Source of the DNA: Oscillospiraceae bacterium
Lineage (GTDB): Bacteria; Bacillota; Clostridia; Oscillospirales; CAG-272
Assembly (NCBI GenBank): GCA_015065205.1
Contig: SVQS01000099.1
Location: 1 to 6,932 of the forward strand
DNA length: 6,932 nt
Reading direction: 5' to 3'
Of the stretch, positions 5,406 through 6,932 are shown piece after piece. Made by a program: the position numbers and the translations under genes. The first letter of the stretch is position 1. Every line of letters begins with the position of its first letter. The notes under the pieces are model-generated. The model saw only the letters and a program-made list of their open reading frames with translations, was not told the DNA's origin and made no database searches.

Positions 5406-5672
5406 TTAAATCGCACCCAAAGCAAAAGCCACTCCAAAAGCAATGAGGGCAGCGATAGCGAGGATCAATAATCCGCAGAAATAAGAACGTGCGAAGCTAC
5501 GACCGTGACGGCTCTTGGCGTTGATTGCGTGTACAAACAAGAAAATCAAGCCAATTACGGGAATCAAATACAGAACCGAGCGCCAAAAATAATTCCAGGA
5601 AGAGAGAGGTCTGTATGCCTTAGGAAGAAGCATTTCCGCTGCTTTTGCGTTTATTTTTTTTGTTTTTTTCAT
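5406..5672 (-). CDS. Small two-helix membrane protein, unknown function (copy B)
   Basis: This 88-residue protein is a paralogue of the one at 4746-5093. It keeps the MKKTK start, the LPKAYRPLSSWNYFWRSVLY block (16-35), a first helix with LIPVIGLIFLF (35-45), the NAKSRHGRSFARSYF basic loop (51-65) and a second helix (about 66-86). It lacks the linker before LP and the amphipathic C-terminal tail of copy A. ATG at 5672 is chosen because GAAAGGGTG lies upstream with suitable spacing. The in-frame ATG at 5726 would lie upstream of the transcript, beyond the -10 box. Codon use is ordinary (five of seven Lys are AAA), unlike copy A. I recall similar short 'LPxAYRPLSxWxYF' proteins of unknown role in Clostridia, but cannot name a family. 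Confidence 0.82.
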   Translation of the reverse strand: MKKTKKINAKAAEMLLPKAYRPLSSWNYFWRSVLYLIPVIGLIFLFVHAINAKSRHGRSFARSYFCGLLILAIAALIAFGVAFALGAI

Positions 5673-5687
5673 ATTTTTCACCCTTTC

Positions 5688-5703
5688 TTCGGCATAAGCC
5701 GAA
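5688..5703 (-). promoter_or_regulatory. Leader hairpin directly before the copy B ribosome site
   Basis: TTCGGC–ATAA–GCCGAA has perfect 6-bp arms and a 4-nt loop. It begins about 7 nt after the predicted start and abuts GAAAGGGTG (5679-5687). Position and size match the hairpin before copy A while the sequence differs. Confidence 0.55.
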
Positions 5704-5716
5704 ATATTACGTCTAT

Positions 5717-5745
5717 AGGATACCATATTTTTCTTTTTTTTGCAA
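5717..5745 (-). promoter_or_regulatory. Sigma-A-type promoter of small membrane protein copy B
   Basis: On the minus strand TTGCAA (5740-5745) and TATCCT (5717-5722) are separated by exactly 17 bp of A-rich sequence. The predicted start is near 5710. The geometry relative to hairpin, Shine-Dalgarno and ATG mirrors copy A. Confidence 0.65.
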
Positions 5746-5810
5746 GGGTTTTTCTTGTTTTTTCATACTTCTTTCACAAAAAAATACCCCAACATACAAA
5801 AAACGAAAAA

Positions 5811-6353
5811 TCAAAGAGAGTATTCCATGTAAGGAACACCGTCAAGGCTCTTCCAAGTAAGTTGTTGATTTTCAAGTATAAGATATCCGTGAGGGCTATC
5901 CTCTTTCGGGATGGAAACCGAGCCGGGATTGATATAGAGATAACTCTCGTGCTCCACACATTTGGGAACGTGTGTGTGTCCGTGCAAAAGAATGTCGCCC
6001 TGCCCAAGGGGTGGAAGCTTTTTTTCGTTATAGACGTGTCCGTGGGTAGCATAGATGACGCGTTCACCCACACAGAGAATTGCATAGTCGGCAAGTATAG
6101 GGAATTCCAACACCATCTGGTCAACCTCTGTGTCGCAATTTCCGCGCACACAGAGCAGTTTTTCCTTGATACCGTTGAGCATCGCGATCACTTCCTTGGG
6201 AGCGTAATCGCGTGGCAGATCGTTGCGCGGCCCGTGATAGAGCACGTCGCCAAGAAGCAACAATTTGCCCACTCCTTCGCGCTGTGCTGCCGCCAAAAGC
6301 TCGCGGCAATAATAAGCCGATCCGTGAATATCGGATGCGATCATCCATTTCAT
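5811..6353 (-). CDS. yfcE: YfcE-family metallophosphoesterase
   Basis: YfcE-type enzymes (MJ0936 family) are small cytosolic, metal-dependent phosphodiesterases active on model phosphodiesters; the physiological substrate is not settled. The 180-residue length is typical. All calcineurin-like metal motifs are present in order: SDIHGS (D8, H10), LLGDVLYHGPRN (D36), RGNCD (N72), THGH (H104) and HGHTH (H125, H127), followed by the family-typical YINPGSVSIPK (140-150). The start at 6353 has AAGGAGA 10 nt upstream, and this site overlaps the stop codon of the UPF0210 gene, which ends 15 bp earlier; the two are almost certainly co-transcribed. It is probably the last gene of that operon. Confidence 0.95.
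   Translation of the reverse strand: MKWMIASDIHGSAYYCRELLAAAQREGVGKLLLLGDVLYHGPRNDLPRDYAPKEVIAMLNGIKEKLLCVRGNCDTEVDQMVLEFPILADYAILCVGERVIYATHGHVYNEKKLPPLGQGDILLHGHTHVPKCVEHESYLYINPGSVSIPKEDSPHGYLILENQQLTWKSLDGVPYMEYSL
5814..5839 (-). terminator. Weak candidate terminator at the 3' end of yfcE
   Basis: On the minus strand GTGTTCC and GGAATAC can form a 7-bp stem with one G·U pair and a 6-nt loop (5820-5839), inside the last codons of yfcE. It is followed by the U-rich TCTCTTTGATTTTTCGTTTTTTG. The stem is short and the U-run is not immediate, so read-through into copy B is quite possible. Confidence 0.3.
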
Positions 6354-6368
6354 AGTTTTTAAGTCTCC

Positions 6369-6932
6369 TTAGTTTTTCAGACTGTGGATAGGCGCAGGAA
6401 TTCTTCCGCCGCGACGAATAAATTGCGCGGGAGAATAGGTATTGATAGCCATAATGGGTGCTGTGCCCAAGAGACCGCCAAACTCTACGCTCTCCCCTGC
6501 TTTTTTACCGTATGCGGGGATCAGGCGCACTGCCGTTGTCTTGGTGTTGACAACACCGATGGAAATTTCATCGGCAATAATGCCGTTGATAACATCCTCT
6601 GGGGTGTCACCGGGAACGGCGATCATATCAAGACCGACCGAGCAAACCGCCGTCATAGCCTCTAGCTTTTCCAAAGAAAGCGCACCGCGCTCGACTGCGG
6701 CAATCATGCCTGCATCCTCGGAAACGGGGATAAACGCGCCCGAAAGACCGCCTACGTGCGAGGATGCCATAACGCCACCCTTCTTGACAGCGTCATTGAG
6801 CATTGCGAGTGCCGCGGTGGTTCCGTGTGCACCGCAGGATTCGAGTCCCATCCCCTCAAGAATGTGTGCCACCGAGTCACCTACGGCAGGAGTGGGAGCG
6901 AGGGAGAGGTCCACGATGCCAAAGGGAGTATT
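6369..6932 (-). CDS. UPF0210/DUF711 (PFL family) protein, C-terminal part; N-terminus beyond window
   Basis: The frame is open to the right edge, giving the last 187 residues of a protein normally about 450 long. The family is widespread in Firmicutes and archaea, often next to an ACT-domain protein; its biochemical role is unknown. Strongly conserved blocks are visible: TPFGIVDLSLAPTPAVGDSV, HGTTAALAMLNDAVKKGG, SSHVGGLSGAFIPVSEDAGM, EAMTAVCSVGLDMIAVPGDT, VNTKTTAVRLIP and the terminal RRGGRIPAPIHSLKN. A GTG at 6914 is in frame but lies within conserved sequence, so it is not the start. The stop is 15 bp from yfcE and its TAA is part of the yfcE ribosome site, so the two form an operon. Confidence 0.95.
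   Translation of the reverse strand, partial: NTPFGIVDLSLAPTPAVGDSVAHILEGMGLESCGAHGTTAALAMLNDAVKKGGVMASSHVGGLSGAFIPVSEDAGMIAAVERGALSLEKLEAMTAVCSVGLDMIAVPGDTPEDVINGIIADEISIGVVNTKTTAVRLIPAYGKKAGESVEFGGLLGTAPIMAINTYSPAQFIRRGGRIPAPIHSLKN

Noticed and set aside
5505..6362. Plus-strand open frame of 285 codons across copy B and yfcE
   Set aside because: It crosses promoters, an AT-rich gap and the antisense of a well-supported metallophosphoesterase, and has no domain-like content.
6354..6368. Separate promoter for yfcE
   Set aside because: Only 15 bp separate it from the upstream gene and they hold the ribosome site; an operon is the simpler reading.
1..6932. Signs of a mobile element, prophage or CRISPR array
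   Set aside because: No transposase, integrase, terminal repeats, tRNA attachment site or regularly spaced repeats were seen; gene content is core-like throughout.

Overview
The window looks like chromosome of an endospore-forming member of the Clostridia, probably a gut-type lineage. The clearest evidence is an intact spoIIGA–sigE (spoIIG) sporulation operon. Housekeeping genes with strong AGGAGG-type ribosome binding sites surround it, and there are AT-rich intergenic regions with sigma-A-like promoters and classic hairpin/U-tract terminators. I see no insertion sequence, phage gene, tRNA, rRNA or CRISPR array. This is ordinary core chromosome with one less-understood patch of two small membrane-protein genes.

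Layout, left to right. (1) Positions 1-2965, minus strand: a three-gene operon read right to left, M24-family Xaa-Pro-type peptidase -> PlsY-like glycerol-3-phosphate acyltransferase -> class I SAM-dependent methyltransferase (cut by the left edge). The spacing is 10 bp and then an 11-bp overlap, and the operon starts from an extended -10 promoter near 3000. (2) Positions 2966-3118: a divergent control region with that promoter, an A/T-tract palindrome, and a plus-strand promoter with a long spacer and a Spo0A-box-like site. (3) Positions 3119-4695, plus strand: spoIIGA (membrane aspartic protease that activates pro-sigma-E) and sigE (mother-cell sigma factor), closed by a perfect hairpin terminator that also serves the facing gene. 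No sigG follows. (4) Positions 4746-5672, minus strand: two separately promoted genes for small two-helix membrane proteins that are paralogues of each other. Each has the same leader design: sigma-A promoter, about 8 nt, small hairpin, GAAAGGGTG Shine-Dalgarno, ATG. (5) Positions 5811-6932, minus strand: a YfcE-type metallophosphoesterase preceded by the C-terminal part of a UPF0210/DUF711 (PFL-family) protein, very likely co-transcribed.

How the genes work together: SpoIIGA and pro-sigma-E form the well-known forespore-to-mother-cell signalling pair. The peptidase, PlsY-like protein and methyltransferase are linked by operon structure rather than an obvious shared pathway (peptide turnover, phospholipid synthesis, probable methylation). 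The most unusual points are the PlsY-like protein, whose first catalytic motif lacks the usual Ser and Arg, and the duplicated small membrane genes with structure-conserved leaders and, in one copy, strong codon bias. I found no clear multi-gene novel defence or metabolic system.
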